Positions 63,987 through 64,000 of a DNA stretch of 64,000 bases are shown here, piece by piece. Location: positions 419,501 through 483,500 of the forward strand of contig JAFEMH010000525.1 of the NCBI GenBank assembly GCA_022495995.1, written 5' to 3'. The stretch is from Adenophora triphylla var. japonica. Its lineage: Eukaryota; Streptophyta; Magnoliopsida; Asterales; Campanulaceae. The notes below the pieces were generated by a model. It was not told the DNA's origin and did no database searches. It saw nothing but the letters and a program-made list of their open reading frames with translations. The number at the start of each line of letters is the position of its first letter. Position 1 is the first letter of the stretch. Made by a program: the position numbers and the translations under genes.

Positions 63987-64000
63987 AGCGGGAAAACATC
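63987..64000 (-). pseudogene. Element D RT resumes after B2
   Basis: The last 14 bases, AGCGGGAAAACATC, read on the minus strand as DVFPL, the residues expected just before PNIDMLVD at 48551. They include the right-hand copy of the B2 target duplication. Confidence 0.7.

Noticed and set aside
1..64000. tRNA, rRNA or single-copy host genes
   Set aside because: No cloverleaf-like tRNA with B-box, no rRNA, and all multi-exon coding found belongs to retroelement-borne PMD genes.

Overview
The window is plant nuclear DNA, almost certainly from an angiosperm. It is built almost entirely of nested Ty3/gypsy LTR retrotransposons, most of them Tat/Ogre-like: they have two RNase H domains in a row, a CxxH...H...C zinc knuckle, a protease-RT-RH-aRH-IN order and long non-coding 3' regions. 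I see no rRNA, tRNA, CRISPR array or convincing single-copy host gene. The species cannot be told from the sequence. All alignments were made by eye.

Layout. 1-1297: decayed minus-strand gag-like gene. 1614-6061: element A, a truncated gypsy element on the minus strand whose two ~605-bp LTRs lie in INVERTED orientation. From 6207: element B1 (plus strand), the outermost host of everything that follows. B1 is split in its gag/protease junction by element C (11900-27943, plus strand, perfect 5-bp duplication CCTAC) and in its 3' region by element D (3' LTR 36349-38388, minus strand). D is split inside its reverse transcriptase by element B2 (48555-63986, plus strand, same family as B1). The last 14 bases return to D. 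The order of insertion is therefore B1, then C and D (order unresolved), then B2. A 5'-truncated LINE (23385-24215, 17-bp duplication) sits in C.

The most interesting content lies between pol and the 3' LTR of B1, B2, C and D. Each carries, ANTISENSE to gag-pol, a gene for a ~500-residue protein resembling the plant DUF7745 family. C and D carry in addition, further upstream in the antisense direction, a multi-exon gene for a plant mobile domain (PMD, aminotransferase-like) protein. Several exons are intact or broken by a single stop codon. Paired 12-bp palindromes (TGTC-N4-GACA in B1, B2 and C; GTCCGGCCGGAC-like in D) occur just upstream of the LTR TATA box and again about 130-150 bp upstream of the antisense start codons. 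Sense and antisense units converge on a strongly conserved non-coding block. This looks like a two-promoter element whose antisense proteins and LTR share a cis-regulatory code; that function is inference.

Decay differs between copies. In B1, C and D the antisense and gag-pol frames are broken mainly by C-to-T type stop codons. B2 carries very many 1-base indels, many at CAG/CTG sites. Element-specific minisatellites (37, 39, 42, 50, 61 and 165 bp units and others) fill the 3' regions.
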